A stretch of 64,000 nt of DNA, from positions 124,001-188,000 of the forward strand of contig NZ_JACHGR010000006.1 of the NCBI RefSeq assembly GCF_014202415.1. The letters run 5' to 3'. The notes below the pieces were generated by a model. The model was not told where the DNA came from, did not search any database, and worked only from the letters and a program-made list of their open reading frames with translations. The position numbers and the translations under genes are program-made. Positions within the stretch are counted from its first letter, which is position 1. The number at the start of each line of letters is the position of its first letter. Of the stretch, positions 29,418 to 40,269 are shown piece by piece. Origin of the DNA: Tolumonas osonensis (GTDB lineage: Bacteria; Pseudomonadota; Gammaproteobacteria; Enterobacterales; Aeromonadaceae).

Positions 29418-30299
29418 TTATAGCCGAAAACGAAAGCCGAGCCGAAGCAGTAATAGCGCCAATCCCATCAACGCCAGCTCTGCGCCGCTGCCGCCACCAC
29501 CAGAATGATGATTATCATCGGTGCCGTCCACCCAGGCGATGGTATCGTCGATCCAGTTGCTGTAATGGCTGACATCGGTATAACCCCCCGGGATGCCGGT
29601 GCCGCAGGTATAATCGTCATAGGAGTCAGCAACGCCAAAGCTGGTAATACCGTATTGAATGCCATCAAAGAGCAGGGGACTGCCGCTGTCGCCGAAGCAG
29701 GTATCCTTGCCGTAGTCGCCGGCAAAAATATGATCCGGGAACGAGGAATTATATTCTTGGAGTGTCAGCGTTGCCGTCTGCAAATAGGGGGTAGCTTCCG
29801 CATATTCTGCGGTGACACCGGCAGAGGTTTCGCCCCAGCCGTAAACACGCATCTGCATGCCTTCATAAAGCTCGGAGGATGAAGCGTAACTGTAGGGCAA
29901 TGTCACCGTGGTGACATATTGCGGTGTAGTGATATGCAACAAGGCGATATCACCATACATGGTCGAACTATTATAATTTGGCGAAATAATGATTTTATCA
30001 ACAACAGCCAGATTTAGCGGCTCGGTTATGTCAGCCTGACCGATTTGTGCAGTGATAACCGGTGTGCCAATAGTCTCAACGCAGTGTGCCGCCGTCATGA
30101 TCCACTGGGTATCAATCAGCGTACCGCTGCAAAAACCTATCTCGCCGTCAGTATCAACCCATAGTGCTGCCATCCATGATGGAGCCGTGGTTACGGTTGT
30201 ACCACCGACGATTTTGGGGGTAATGGTTTCGGCATGTGCCGGCGCGATAAAACTTAAGCCTGCGAGGCAAATAGAGAAAAACCGTTGTCGTATATTCAT
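29418..30299 (-). CDS. Secreted trypsin-like serine protease with GlyGly-CTERM anchor
   Basis: S1 family protease of 293 residues. A signal peptide (about 1-23, ending PAHA) is followed by a short propeptide and IVGG at residue 30, where trypsin-type activation occurs. The catalytic triad is complete: H72 (TAAHC), D117 (GDIALL), S205 (GDSGSP). D199, six residues before the Ser, equals trypsin D189, so cleavage after Lys/Arg is predicted. The C terminus has an Asp/His-rich linker, SGGGGSG, one hydrophobic segment and a basic tail RLGFRFRL: the GlyGly-CTERM sorting signal, processed by rhombosortase and linked to type II secretion in known cases. Divergent from queA. Confidence 0.9.
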   Translation of the reverse strand: MNIRQRFFSICLAGLSFIAPAHAETITPKIVGGTTVTTAPSWMAALWVDTDGEIGFCSGTLIDTQWIMTAAHCVETIGTPVITAQIGQADITEPLNLAVVDKIIISPNYNSSTMYGDIALLHITTPQYVTTVTLPYSYASSSELYEGMQMRVYGWGETSAGVTAEYAEATPYLQTATLTLQEYNSSFPDHIFAGDYGKDTCFGDSGSPLLFDGIQYGITSFGVADSYDDYTCGTGIPGGYTDVSHYSNWIDDTIAWVDGTDDNHHSGGGGSGAELALMGLALLLLRLGFRFRL

Positions 30300-30434
30300 T
30301 TTTTATTCTTTATTGGGCGGTGGGCTTACTAGTTAAGCTAGCCTGAAAACGCTTTTTCCGCCACAGCACGGAAGCGCTTGATTCACATATTTCTAACCAA
30401 TAGACTAGCCGCGTTTTTTCAAGAGATTTCTCCC

Positions 30435-31478
30435 ATGCTTGTATCCGATTTTCAGTTTGACCTGCCTGATGAACTCATTGCCCGTTATCCGATGCCGGAG
30501 CGCAGTGCCAGCCGCCTGCTGATGCTGGATGGTAACACGGGTGACACCAAGCAGGGGCAGTTTCGTGACATCCTGGACTTGTTGCAACCCGGTGATTTGC
30601 TGGTCTTCAATAATACCCGGGTGATTCCGGCGCGTATGTTCGGCCAGAAAGCCAGTGGCGGTAAGCTGGAAATTCTGGTGGAACGTATTCTGGACGATCA
30701 TTCCGTTCTGGCGCACGTACGTGCCTCCAAGGCGCCGAAACCAGGTACACAGATCCTGCTGGATAAAGGCTACTCCGCAGAAATGGTAGCCCGCCACGAT
30801 GCTTTATTTGAACTGCATTTTGCCGGTGATCTGCCGGTACTGGACATCCTGAACCAGATCGGCCACATGCCGCTGCCGCCTTATATCGACCGGCCGGATG
30901 AAAACTCGGATAAAGAGCGTTATCAGACGGTCTATAACGAACGTCCCGGTGCGGTTGCCGCACCGACCGCTGGTCTGCATTTTGACGAGCCATTACTGGC
31001 TGCTCTGCGTGAAAAAGGTGTCGATTTTGCGTATGTGACATTGCACGTAGGTGCCGGCACCTTCCAACCGGTCCGGGTGGAGCGACTGGAAGATCACCAG
31101 ATGCACAGCGAATACGCGGAAGTATCTGCCGACGTCATTGCCAAAATCAATGCCACCCGCGAGCGGGGCGGACGCGTTGTCGCGGTAGGCACAACCTCGG
31201 TCCGCTCTCTGGAAACCGCCGCGCAGGCTTCCTTGAAAGCAGGTAAACCGTTGTCCCCGTTCTTTGGTGATACCAGCATCTTTATCTATCCGGGCTACCA
31301 GTATCAGTTGGTGGATGCCCTGATCACTAACTTCCATTTACCCGGCTCCACGCTGATCATGCTGGTATCCGCCTTCGCGGGATATGAAAATGTCATGCAG
31401 GCCTATCAGGAAGCTGTAACATCCGGTTACCGCTTCTTCAGCTATGGCGATGCCATGTTTATTACCCGGCAGAAATAG
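30435..31478 (+). CDS. queA: QueA, tRNA preQ1(34) S-adenosylmethionine ribosyltransferase-isomerase
   Basis: Adds the cyclopentene moiety from SAM to preQ1-tRNA in queuosine synthesis. Strong family blocks: [67 protein letters not shown] and [14 protein letters not shown]. Start 30435 (MLVSDFQF) matches the family N terminus; 347 residues. Upstream of tgt, the other queuosine gene here, with a 308-bp structured spacer between. Confidence 0.97.
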   Translation: MLVSDFQFDLPDELIARYPMPERSASRLLMLDGNTGDTKQGQFRDILDLLQPGDLLVFNNTRVIPARMFGQKASGGKLEILVERILDDHSVLAHVRASKAPKPGTQILLDKGYSAEMVARHDALFELHFAGDLPVLDILNQIGHMPLPPYIDRPDENSDKERYQTVYNERPGAVAAPTAGLHFDEPLLAALREKGVDFAYVTLHVGAGTFQPVRVERLEDHQMHSEYAEVSADVIAKINATRERGGRVVAVGTTSVRSLETAAQASLKAGKPLSPFFGDTSIFIYPGYQYQLVDALITNFHLPGSTLIMLVSAFAGYENVMQAYQEAVTSGYRFFSYGDAMFITRQK

Positions 31479-31491
31479 ACAATTTTAATCG

Positions 31492-31607
31492 GCAGCAGGG
31501 GCTGAAGACTCTGCTTTGCCGACCCTCCGCGGCAAGGATGGCGCGGTGGAGTCTCCATGGATGGATTCACGACGCGTCGGCGGAGTGGAGTCTTTAGCTC
31601 CTGCCCC
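31492..31607 (+). repeat. Structured repeat unit 1 in the queA-tgt spacer
   Basis: About 116 bases that fold into one long hairpin. The outer arms 31492-31509 and 31590-31607 pair over 18 positions with most mismatches being G-U wobbles, and pairing continues inward (31510-31526 with about 31573-31589). The core 31521-31574 is about 87% identical to that of unit 2 (31647-31700), 7 differences in 54. A pairing preserved through wobbles points to an RNA-level structure. It fills most of a 308-bp spacer; no convincing protein gene lies here. Confidence 0.7.
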
Positions 31608-31621
31608 CGACAGGAAATCAG

Positions 31622-32908
<1,287 letters not shown>

Positions 32909-32940
32909 TGTACGATTTGAACTAATAACGAGGAAATAAT

Positions 32941-33279
32941 ATGAGTCTTTTGGCTAAAGCCTATGCGGCTGAAGGTGATGCTGCTGCTTCTGTGACCGGT
33001 GGTATCGAGCAGATCGCTATCGTCGGTATTTTTCTGCTGTTTTTCTATTTCTTTATTTTCCGTCCTCAGTCCAAACGTGCGAAAGAACAGAAAAACCTGA
33101 TGAGCTCGCTGAGTAAGGGTGATGAAGTTCTGACCTCCGGTGGTCTGGTTGGTAAAATCGCAAAAATCAGCGCTGATAGTGATTACATTGTGCTGACACT
33201 GAACGATAACAACAGCATCACAATCAAGAAAGATTACATTACCGCTGTTCTGCCAAAAGGCACTATTCAGTCTCTGTAA
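32941..33279 (+). CDS. yajC: YajC, SecDF-associated preprotein translocase subunit
   Basis: Small inner-membrane partner of SecDF in the holo-translocon. Single hydrophobic segment (about residues 22-41, IAIVGIFLLFFYFFIF) followed by RPQSKRAKEQKNLMSSLSKGDEVLTSGG, the family signature. 112 residues (110 in E. coli). 32 bp after tgt, 29 bp before secD. Confidence 0.96.
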   Translation: MSLLAKAYAAEGDAAASVTGGIEQIAIVGIFLLFFYFFIFRPQSKRAKEQKNLMSSLSKGDEVLTSGGLVGKIAKISADSDYIVLTLNDNNSITIKKDYITAVLPKGTIQSL

Positions 33280-33308
33280 TCATAATTCACTTTCCTGGGA
33301 GTTAAGCC

Positions 33309-35162
33309 GTGTTAAATCGGTATCCTCTGTGGAAGTATCTGATGGTGGCCTTCGTGGTCATCATCGGTACACTTTATTCCGCACCCAATCTCTATGGCGA
33401 AGATCCAGCATTACAGGTTTCAGCAATTCGTGGCCATGATATACAGGCCGAAACTCTGGATGCGGTAAAAACATCGCTGGATAGCGCAAAAATTTCCATC
33501 AAAAGCGCAGTACTGGAAAACAACCAGATACTGGTCCGCTTCAATAATACCGATGATCAGCTGCAAGCCAGAGAGCTGGTTACACAAGCACTGGGCGACA
33601 AATTTATTACGGCGCTGAACCTGGCTCCCGCCACACCGGAATGGCTGACATCCATTGGCGCAAGCCCATTGAAACTGGGTCTTGACCTGCGCGGTGGTGT
33701 GCACTTCCTGATGGAAGTGGATATGGACGAAGCGCTCAGCAAGGCGCAGGAACAACTGGTTCAGGACTTCCGTACCTCTTTGCGTGAAGACAGCATTCGT
33801 TATGCTGGTGTTCGTCGTGCCGGTAGTGATGTTGTTGTTGCTTTCCGTGACAGCGATACTCAGCAAAAAGGGCTGGCGCATTTGCGTAAACGCCATATTG
33901 ATCTGACTTTCACTGATTATGAAGATAAAGGTCAGTTCTGGGTTAAGGCGTCCATGTCTGAGGCCAAACAGAAAGCCGTAACGGAAGATGCGCTGGAACA
34001 GAACATCACCATTATTCGTAACCGTGTGAACGAACTGGGTGTGGCAGAGCCACTGGTTCAACGTCAGGGTGCGGCACGTATTGTTGTTGAGCTGCCTGGT
34101 ATTCAGGATACCGCGCGGGCCAAGGAAATTCTGGGCGCGACAGCGACTCTCGAATTCCGTCTGGTTGATGAAAATGCGGATGCTGCCGCTGCGATGAACG
34201 GTCAGGTTCCGCCAAACTCTGAACTGTTTTACGATCGTGACGGTCGTCCGGTGGTATTGCAAAAACGTATTATTCTGACCGGGGATCATATTACTGGTTC
34301 ACAATCCGGCGTTGATGAATACAGCCGTCCACAGGTCAGCATCAAGCTGGATGGGGTCGGTGGTAACCGCATGTCTGCAGCCACCAAAGACAGCATTGGC
34401 AAGGCAATGGCATCCGTGTTTATCGAGTACAAACCGGTTGGCGAACCGGGGCCTGATGGCAAACGCCGTATTGAAAAACACGAAGAAGTCATTAACGTTG
34501 CGACTATCCAGTCCCGTCTGGGCAGTGATTTCCGTATCACCGGTATTGATACCACTCAGGAAGCGCATAACCTCTCGCTGTTACTGCGTTCCGGTGCGCT
34601 GACAGCGCCGATCCAGATCGTGGAAGAACGGACCATCGGTCCGAGCATGGGCCAGGCAAATATCGACAGTGGTCTGTCTGCGCTGGGCATGGGGACGCTG
34701 ATCCTGGTTATCTTCATGGCAATCTATTACAAGTTGTTTGGTGTGGTTGCCAACATTGCCCTGATGTTTAACGTGGTCTTGCTGGTGGGCGTGATGTCGA
34801 TGATTCCCGGCGCTACCATGACACTGCCTGGAATTGCCGGTATCGTACTGACACTGGGTATGGCGGTCGATGCCAACGTGCTGATTTACGAGCGTATCCG
34901 TGAAGAGCTGCGGGCTGGTCGCGGTGTGCAGCAGGCGATCCATCTTGGCTATGAACGAGCCTTTGGCACTATTGCTGACTCGAACATTACGACTCTGATT
35001 ACCGCGCTGATTCTGTTCGCGGTAGGCACAGGTCCGGTACGTGGTTTCGCACTGGTACTGATGATCGGTATTTTGTGCTCAATGTTTACAGCAATCACCG
35101 GCAGCCGGGCGATCGTCAACCTCATCTGGGGTGGACGTAAAGTCAAAGATCTGTCGATTTAA
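33309..35162 (+). CDS. secD: SecD, protein translocase subunit
   Basis: Membrane protein that uses the proton gradient to assist late export through SecYEG. N-terminal membrane segment ([17 protein letters not shown]), large periplasmic P1 region with [16 protein letters not shown], and a C-terminal five-helix part with [18 protein letters not shown] and [16 protein letters not shown]. 617 residues (615 in E. coli). The start is GTG 33309 behind GGGAGTTAA; no ATG fits. Confidence 0.97.
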   Translation: MLNRYPLWKYLMVAFVVIIGTLYSAPNLYGEDPALQVSAIRGHDIQAETLDAVKTSLDSAKISIKSAVLENNQILVRFNNTDDQLQARELVTQALGDKFITALNLAPATPEWLTSIGASPLKLGLDLRGGVHFLMEVDMDEALSKAQEQLVQDFRTSLREDSIRYAGVRRAGSDVVVAFRDSDTQQKGLAHLRKRHIDLTFTDYEDKGQFWVKASMSEAKQKAVTEDALEQNITIIRNRVNELGVAEPLVQRQGAARIVVELPGIQDTARAKEILGATATLEFRLVDENADAAAAMNGQVPPNSELFYDRDGRPVVLQKRIILTGDHITGSQSGVDEYSRPQVSIKLDGVGGNRMSAATKDSIGKAMASVFIEYKPVGEPGPDGKRRIEKHEEVINVATIQSRLGSDFRITGIDTTQEAHNLSLLLRSGALTAPIQIVEERTIGPSMGQANIDSGLSALGMGTLILVIFMAIYYKLFGVVANIALMFNVVLLVGVMSMIPGATMTLPGIAGIVLTLGMAVDANVLIYERIREELRAGRGVQQAIHLGYERAFGTIADSNITTLITALILFAVGTGPVRGFALVLMIGILCSMFTAITGSRAIVNLIWGGRKVKDLSI

Positions 35163-35172
35163 GGGGAAGGTC

Positions 35173-36117
35173 ATGTTTCAGCTGTTAAAACCGGGACGTA
35201 CGATTCCCTTTATGAAACTGGCAATGCCAGCCACCATTTTCTCCTGCATTCTGATTGTGTTGTCCGTTTTTACGATTGCAACCAAAGGGTTTAACTGGGG
35301 GCTGGATTTTACCGGCGGTACGATTGCTGAACTTAAATTCAGCAAACCTGCAGATCTGGATGCCGTTCGTAGCGCACTGACCAAGCAGGGACTTGAAGGC
35401 GCAGTTGTTCAGTATTACGGTTCTACCAAAGATGTGGTGATTCGTATTGCCCCGAAAGGCGAACTGACACAACAGAAAATTTCTGATGGTGTGCAGAAGG
35501 GCGCCTCAGAGCTCGACAGCGCGGTTAACCTGAGCCGTATCGAGTATGTGGGGCCTTCTGTGGGTGAAGAACTGGCGAATCAGGGCTTCCTGGCGATCAT
35601 GGCGGCGTTGGGCTGTATTCTGATCTATATCGCAATACGGTTTGAGTGGCGTATGGCGACTGGTGCTGTGATGTCGCTGGGGCATGACGTGCTGATCACG
35701 CTGGCGGTGTTCTCATGGACACAGATGGAGTTTGATCTGAACGTGCTGGCTGCCGTCCTGACGGTCGTTGGCTACTCGCTGAATGATACCATCGTGGTAT
35801 TTGACCGTGTCCGTGAAAACGCTCGCCGTATCCGCAATGATACCATGCGTAACATCATTGATATTTCAATGACAGAAACGCTGAGCCGTACACTGATTAC
35901 TTCCGGTACTACTCTGATCACGGTCATTGCTCTGTTCTGGAAAGGCGGCCCGATGATCCATGGTTTCTCAACCGCATTGCTGATTGGTGTCGGTTTCGGT
36001 ACTTATTCTTCCATTTATGTTGCCAGTGCCTGGGCAATGTATCTGAAAATGAGCCGGGAAGATCTGCTGCCGAAGATGGTGGAGAAAGAGGGCGCTGAAG
36101 AGCGTTACGAACCATAA
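35173..36117 (+). CDS. secF: SecF, protein translocase subunit
   Basis: Partner of SecD in the proton-driven export complex. Seen: GLDFTGGTIAEL near the N terminus, SVGEELANQG, then the C-terminal membrane part with AVLTVVGYSLNDTIVVFDRVREN and SMTETLSRTLITSGTTL. ATG 35173 follows AGGGGAAGG; 314 residues (323 in E. coli). 10 bp after secD; a terminator follows. Confidence 0.97.
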   Translation: MFQLLKPGRTIPFMKLAMPATIFSCILIVLSVFTIATKGFNWGLDFTGGTIAELKFSKPADLDAVRSALTKQGLEGAVVQYYGSTKDVVIRIAPKGELTQQKISDGVQKGASELDSAVNLSRIEYVGPSVGEELANQGFLAIMAALGCILIYIAIRFEWRMATGAVMSLGHDVLITLAVFSWTQMEFDLNVLAAVLTVVGYSLNDTIVVFDRVRENARRIRNDTMRNIIDISMTETLSRTLITSGTTLITVIALFWKGGPMIHGFSTALLIGVGFGTYSSIYVASAWAMYLKMSREDLLPKMVEKEGAEERYEP

Positions 36118-36130
36118 TTCATTAATTTAT

Positions 36131-36156
36131 AAAGAGCGCGTTAAGCGCTCTTTTTT
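36131..36156 (+). terminator. Terminator after secF
   Basis: Stem AAAGAGCGC / GCGCTCTTT, 5-base loop, T-run. It ends the tgt-yajC-secDF transcript 13 bp after secF and 16 bp before the rhodanese gene. Confidence 0.9.
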
Positions 36157-36171
36157 CTTGCAGGAAAGAAT

Positions 36172-36546
36172 ATGCAACATAATCCACGTTTTCTGGCGCT
36201 GGTTAATGAAGTCCGTCAGCGCGTGAACGAAGTTGATGTCCATCAGGTAAAACGCTGGATGGAACAAAGCCGTCCGTTTGTATTACTGGATGTACGGGAA
36301 GAGAGCGAGTGGGAAAAAGGCCATATTCCGGCAGCCCAGTATCTGGGGCGGGGAATACTGGAACGGGACATTGAAACACGCTTTCCGGAGCTGGATACCC
36401 CTTTTGTTCTTTATTGCGGCGGTGGGTTCCGTTCTGTTCTGGCTGCGGATAATCTACAGCAGATGGGGTATCGCGATGTGATCAGCATGGACGGTGGTTA
36501 TCGCGGCTGGGTAGAGGCCGGATATCCTGTTGAGGAAGACTTCTGA
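36172..36546 (+). CDS. Single-domain rhodanese-like protein
   Basis: Small cytoplasmic protein (124 residues) with one rhodanese domain: DVREESEWEKGHIPAAQYLGRG, active-site loop YCGGGFRS with the sulfur-carrying Cys, and MDGGYRGWVEAGYPV. Such proteins move sulfane sulfur; the acceptor is unknown. The loop C-G-G-G-F-R-S is intact, so catalytic activity is plausible. ATG 36172 follows CAGGAAAG. Confidence 0.88.
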   Translation: MQHNPRFLALVNEVRQRVNEVDVHQVKRWMEQSRPFVLLDVREESEWEKGHIPAAQYLGRGILERDIETRFPELDTPFVLYCGGGFRSVLAADNLQQMGYRDVISMDGGYRGWVEAGYPVEEDF

Positions 36547-36634
36547 AAGTCCGGAATTATCAATAAGATCGCATGACAAAGTAGCGTTACAGGCATAACA
36601 TTAAAATACGAAGCCGGGCAGGTTGGAGTTGTCG

Positions 36635-37558
36635 TTGGAATTATGGAATCAGCTAGGACGCCTGAGTTGCGTCCTCATTGCATGTACGCTGGCAGGATGC
36701 AGCAGCCACAGCGATGTCTTATCAAAAAATATGCAACCACCTTCTGTTGTTCTGGCTACACCATTGCAGGTTACTTATCAGAATGAGCTGGCACTTGCCC
36801 GTCTGGGACAGTTACTGGCCACAAATGATCTGAACAGTGACCAGCGAGCCGCGTTATTTTATGAGCGCGGTATGATGTTTGATAAAGTCGGCTTGCGCAC
36901 CATGGCGCGGATTGATTTTTCCCGTGCTTTACGGGAAAAACCGGACTTTGCTGAAGCGTATAATTTTATCGGCGTCTATCTGACACAACAGCAGGATTTC
37001 GATAATGCCTATGACGCGTTTGATTCTGCGCTGGAACTGGCTCCCGGTTATGACTACGTCTACCTGAACAGAGGCATCGCGTTGTATTATGCGCATCGTC
37101 CGGAACTGGCCGTGAAGGATATGGAGGTTTTTCAGCAGCACAAGCCGGACGATCCGTACCGTGCCTTATGGCTGTTCCTGACGTCAGCTCAGCTCGATCG
37201 TAATAAGGCGATGGAAACACTTGTCCGGCAGTACGACGACCATCGTAATGACGAGTGGGGCTGGAATATCGTCAAGGTCTACACCGGCAAGCAGGATGCG
37301 GCAGAGTTTATTCGCCGGATCGCAGACAGTACCAATAGCAACCGTCAGCTGGCTGAGCGGCTGTGCGAGGCCTATTTCTATCTGGCCAAGTTATCTCAGC
37401 TGCAGGGCAATACGGATGCGGCTGACGCCTACTTTAAATTGTCGTTGGCAAATAATGTGTTTGATTTTATTGAACACCGGTATGCGTTGCTTGAACTGCA
37501 ACTGGCCAATCAGGCGCCGAACAGTTATCCGGATGAGCTGGATTTTGAGGCAGAATAA
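36635..37558 (+). CDS. nlpI: NlpI, outer-membrane TPR lipoprotein
   Basis: Lipoprotein adaptor that in E. coli scaffolds murein hydrolases and the Prc protease. A type II signal peptide ends LAGC with the lipid-bearing Cys at residue 22; TPR repeats follow (for example RAALFYERGMMFDKVGLRTMARIDFSRAL region and AYNFIGVYLTQQQDFDNAYDAF region), with the conserved DEWGWNIVKVY and NVFDFIEHRYALLELQL. The start is taken as TTG 36635, placed 6 bases after GGAG; TTG 36623 is an alternative. 307 residues (294 in E. coli). Confidence 0.92.
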   Translation: MELWNQLGRLSCVLIACTLAGCSSHSDVLSKNMQPPSVVLATPLQVTYQNELALARLGQLLATNDLNSDQRAALFYERGMMFDKVGLRTMARIDFSRALREKPDFAEAYNFIGVYLTQQQDFDNAYDAFDSALELAPGYDYVYLNRGIALYYAHRPELAVKDMEVFQQHKPDDPYRALWLFLTSAQLDRNKAMETLVRQYDDHRNDEWGWNIVKVYTGKQDAAEFIRRIADSTNSNRQLAERLCEAYFYLAKLSQLQGNTDAADAYFKLSLANNVFDFIEHRYALLELQLANQAPNSYPDELDFEAE

Positions 37559-37588
37559 CGGTTCAACGTTCAGATAGATCAGATAGAA

Positions 37589-37619
37589 GAAAGGCATCCT
37601 GAGGATGCCTTTCTTGTTT
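37589..37619. terminator. Terminator between nlpI and ubiV (convergent)
   Basis: Perfect 11-base stem GAAAGGCATCC / GGATGCCTTTC with a 3-base loop; T-rich on the right and A-rich on the left, so it can serve both genes. Confidence 0.87.
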
Positions 37620-37652
37620 CTGTGGCTTTCTTTTTGATGCAGATAGCGACGA

Positions 37653-38522
37653 TCAGCAAAGCTGCATGCCGGCCACTTGCTGCCAGTAGCCGTTACATTC
37701 TCTGGCGGGTAACGGATGATGGGATGGCGTCTGCAGTTGCGTCTGGAATTTATCCAACCATGTCAGTGTCTCTTTTTCTGGACTGAGCCGGATCACATCC
37801 ACCAGACCGGCCATTTCCGTCAGCTGATTGATCAGGTTGTAGCAGTGGCCGGACTGGGTCTGAATGCCATTCAGAACAAAAACCGTTTCACTTTCCTGAC
37901 TGTCAGCGGTCAGTCCCTGCGGATATTGCAGACAGGCCAGCTGGCAATCATCTTTGGCCCGGTTCAGTGCGCGGGCGGTAAAGCAGCGGGCGGAATAGGC
38001 CAGCGGCAGATGTCCGTAGGCAAACACTTCAACCTCAAACTGGTCGCGCAGGCCGCGAGCTGAGCATTCTTGTAATAATTCGGCAAGCCAGTCCCGGGAA
38101 AGCTCGACGGGCATGACCCAGCGTTGCATGCCTTTCTTCAGTAACAGGGCAATGACATCGGCGTTGTAACAGTTGATCGCCGGACCACAGACAAACGGCA
38201 CTTTCTGTTCATAAGCGAGTTGGACTGTGCCCAGATCATTTGCCTCAACGATACAGCTGCCGTTATCGATCCAGCGCTGCATCTCTTTCAGCTCTGACGG
38301 ACTCTGGATCAGCGCTAACGTGGAAAGAATGACGCGTTTTCCGGCATTCTGCAGCTCCTGCGCCAATGTCATCCAGTCGCCCAGTTTCATTTCCCGGCGC
38401 TTGCTGCAGACCGTCTCACCTAAATAGATATCGGTTGCCGTACTCTGGATGGCTTGGCGGTAGAACGTTTCAACGTCCTGTTTTGGCCAGTAATAAAGCA
38501 GTGGGCCAAGAGAAAAATGCAT
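37653..38522 (-). CDS. ubiV: UbiV, anaerobic ubiquinone biosynthesis protein (U32 family)
   Basis: With UbiU forms a complex that hydroxylates the ubiquinone ring without oxygen, with UbiT as lipid-carrier accessory. The four [4Fe-4S] cysteines fall at C39, C180, C193 and C197, the positions known in E. coli UbiV. 289 residues. ATG 38522 follows AAGGAG and lies 9 bp after ubiU. Formerly YhbV. Confidence 0.93.
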   Translation of the reverse strand: MHFSLGPLLYYWPKQDVETFYRQAIQSTATDIYLGETVCSKRREMKLGDWMTLAQELQNAGKRVILSTLALIQSPSELKEMQRWIDNGSCIVEANDLGTVQLAYEQKVPFVCGPAINCYNADVIALLLKKGMQRWVMPVELSRDWLAELLQECSARGLRDQFEVEVFAYGHLPLAYSARCFTARALNRAKDDCQLACLQYPQGLTADSQESETVFVLNGIQTQSGHCYNLINQLTEMAGLVDVIRLSPEKETLTWLDKFQTQLQTPSHHPLPARECNGYWQQVAGMQLC

Positions 38523-38531
38523 GATGACTCC

Positions 38532-39527
38532 TTATTGCCACTGGCGGTGATAGGCACCGAGTGTAGTCTGGCTACCTTCGGATACGGCTGCCAGCTGTTT
38601 ATCCCACTCGCTGTTAACCTGATACTGCTGCGGGTTCTTTTTATAGGCATCAATCGCGGCCCGCCAGACTTTGGTCACCTGTTCCACATAGGCCGGACTG
38701 CGTTGACGGCCTTCGATTTTCACCGAGGTAACGCCGGTTTCAAACAGTTCAGGCAGGAGTGACAAGGTGTTCAGACTGGTTGGCTCTTCCAGCGTATGGT
38801 AAGTGTGTCCTTCGACGGCATAGCGGCCTTTACAGAGGGTTGGGTAGCCGGCATTTTCGCCTTGTTTATAGCGATCAATCAGTACGCCGTTCAGACGTGA
38901 TTCCAGCCCGTTGGGGGTTTCTTCCCAGCGCACATACTTGGCCGGAGAGCAGGCGCCCACTGTATTCGGACTTTCACCGGTCAGATAGGACGAGAGGTAG
39001 CAACGACCTTCCGCCATGATGCAGAGGCTGCCGAAAGCAAACACTTCCAGCGGGACATCGGTTTCCCGTGATAACTGTCTGACCTGATGCATGGAGAGGA
39101 CGCGGGGCAGCACCACACGCTGGATATTGAAGTTTTCTTTATAAAAACGGACTGCGGCACCGTTGGTGGCGGATGCCTGCACAGACAGGTGGATTTCCTG
39201 CTGCGGGTAGCGTTGTCGGGTGTAATCCAGCACCGCAATATCGGCAATGATCAATGCGTCAGCACCCAGGTCAACCGCTTTATCGACAGCACTCTGCCAG
39301 CGGAGCGCACTGCCGGGATGGGCAAAGGTATTAATGGCGATATGTAATTTCCGCTGGTGCTGATGAACATATTCCACCGCACGCTGCAGTTTTTTATCAT
39401 CGAAATTCAGCCCGGCAAAATGGCGGGCGTTGGTATCATCTTTAAAGCCGATATAAACCGCATCTGCGCCATTATCAATGGCGGTCTTGAGAGCAGGTAG
39501 ATTTCCTGCCGGACACAATAGCTCCAT
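38532..39527 (-). CDS. ubiU: UbiU, anaerobic ubiquinone biosynthesis protein (U32 family)
   Basis: Partner of UbiV. Cluster cysteines C169, C176, C193 and C232 coincide with the E. coli UbiU ligands; the N-terminal ELLCPAGNLPALKTAIDNGADAVY-type start and the FGSLCIMAEGRCYLSSYLTG block are family hallmarks. 331 residues, as in E. coli. First gene of ubiUV, divergent from ubiT across 177 bp. Formerly YhbU. Confidence 0.94.
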   Translation of the reverse strand: MELLCPAGNLPALKTAIDNGADAVYIGFKDDTNARHFAGLNFDDKKLQRAVEYVHQHQRKLHIAINTFAHPGSALRWQSAVDKAVDLGADALIIADIAVLDYTRQRYPQQEIHLSVQASATNGAAVRFYKENFNIQRVVLPRVLSMHQVRQLSRETDVPLEVFAFGSLCIMAEGRCYLSSYLTGESPNTVGACSPAKYVRWEETPNGLESRLNGVLIDRYKQGENAGYPTLCKGRYAVEGHTYHTLEEPTSLNTLSLLPELFETGVTSVKIEGRQRSPAYVEQVTKVWRAAIDAYKKNPQQYQVNSEWDKQLAAVSEGSQTTLGAYHRQWQ

Positions 39528-39588
39528 ATCTTTACTCTTATTATGAGAATCGCCTCATTGTAAACATTCAGACAATATGACTTTTTGA

Positions 39589-39651
39589 CCTGACCCCATA
39601 TTCCGCCGGTCTCGGATACGACAATTTCGCCTAAGTTTGATATGGGGCAGG
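39589..39651. repeat. Inverted repeat in the ubiU-ubiT intergenic region
   Basis: CCTGACCCCATA (39589-39600) faces TATGGGGCAGG (39641-39651), pairing with one bulged base around a 40-base loop. A shorter dyad CATTGT / ACAATATG lies nearer to ubiU (39556-39579). No complete FNR palindrome was found. Confidence 0.45.
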
Positions 39652-39704
39652 ATGTTTAGCTGTTTGCTGTGATTAGATGCCTGACATTCGCGTGAGGAGT
39701 GTTT

Positions 39705-40229
39705 ATGTTGCTGAAAAATTTACATCACAAGCTGGTGCTGCAGGCGCCGCAGTTACTGCGTCTGCCAGTGTCGTTGATCCCGTTCGCTGCCAAGAAAGCC
39801 GCCATGGTCTTTATCCTACAGCGTGTTTTCAAAGAGGCGCTGGAAGACGGCGACTTTGAATTTCTGGAAGATCGCTTGCTGAAGGTATCGGTGGATGATC
39901 TGCAACTGAGCTGTTTTATCACGCTGCAACAGGGGCAGTTACTGGTGCAAGAGCAGAGCGATTCGTTTGATGTGAGTTTTGCGGCCGGTTTAAATGATCT
40001 GATCCTGATCGCAGGCCGGAAAGAAGATCCGGATAGTCTCTTTTTCCAGCGTCGTCTGCGGATTGAAGGGGATACTGAACTGGGCCTGGAAGTGAAAAAC
40101 CTGATTGATAGTCTGGATCTGGATGAGTTGCCGAAAATCGTCCGTCTGGCACTGAATGATCTGGCTCTGTTTGTACAAAAAGGCATACAAACGCCTGAAA
40201 TGACCTTAGAGCGCGCTGCAACCATCTGA
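39705..40229 (+). CDS. ubiT: UbiT, SCP2-domain accessory factor of anaerobic ubiquinone synthesis
   Basis: SCP2-type lipid-binding protein required with UbiUV. The body shows the SCP2 pattern (EFLEDRLLKVSVDDLQLSC, then SFDVSFAAGLNDLILIAGRKEDPDSLFFQRRLRIEGDTELGLEVKN region). ATG 39705 follows GAGGAG; 174 residues (E. coli YhbT/UbiT 174). Divergent from ubiUV, as in E. coli. Confidence 0.93.
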   Translation: MLLKNLHHKLVLQAPQLLRLPVSLIPFAAKKAAMVFILQRVFKEALEDGDFEFLEDRLLKVSVDDLQLSCFITLQQGQLLVQEQSDSFDVSFAAGLNDLILIAGRKEDPDSLFFQRRLRIEGDTELGLEVKNLIDSLDLDELPKIVRLALNDLALFVQKGIQTPEMTLERAATI

Positions 40230-40269
40230 TTGTGTTAGCATGCGCGCAGAAAAGGCATAACAGGTAGTC

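Noticed and set aside
33420-34289. 289-codon minus-strand frame opposite secD
   Set aside because: Antisense shadow of a conserved gene in an intact operon.
39528-39704. FNR site between ubiU and ubiT
   Set aside because: Only a TTGAT half-site was found (in GTTTGATATGG); no second half at the right spacing.
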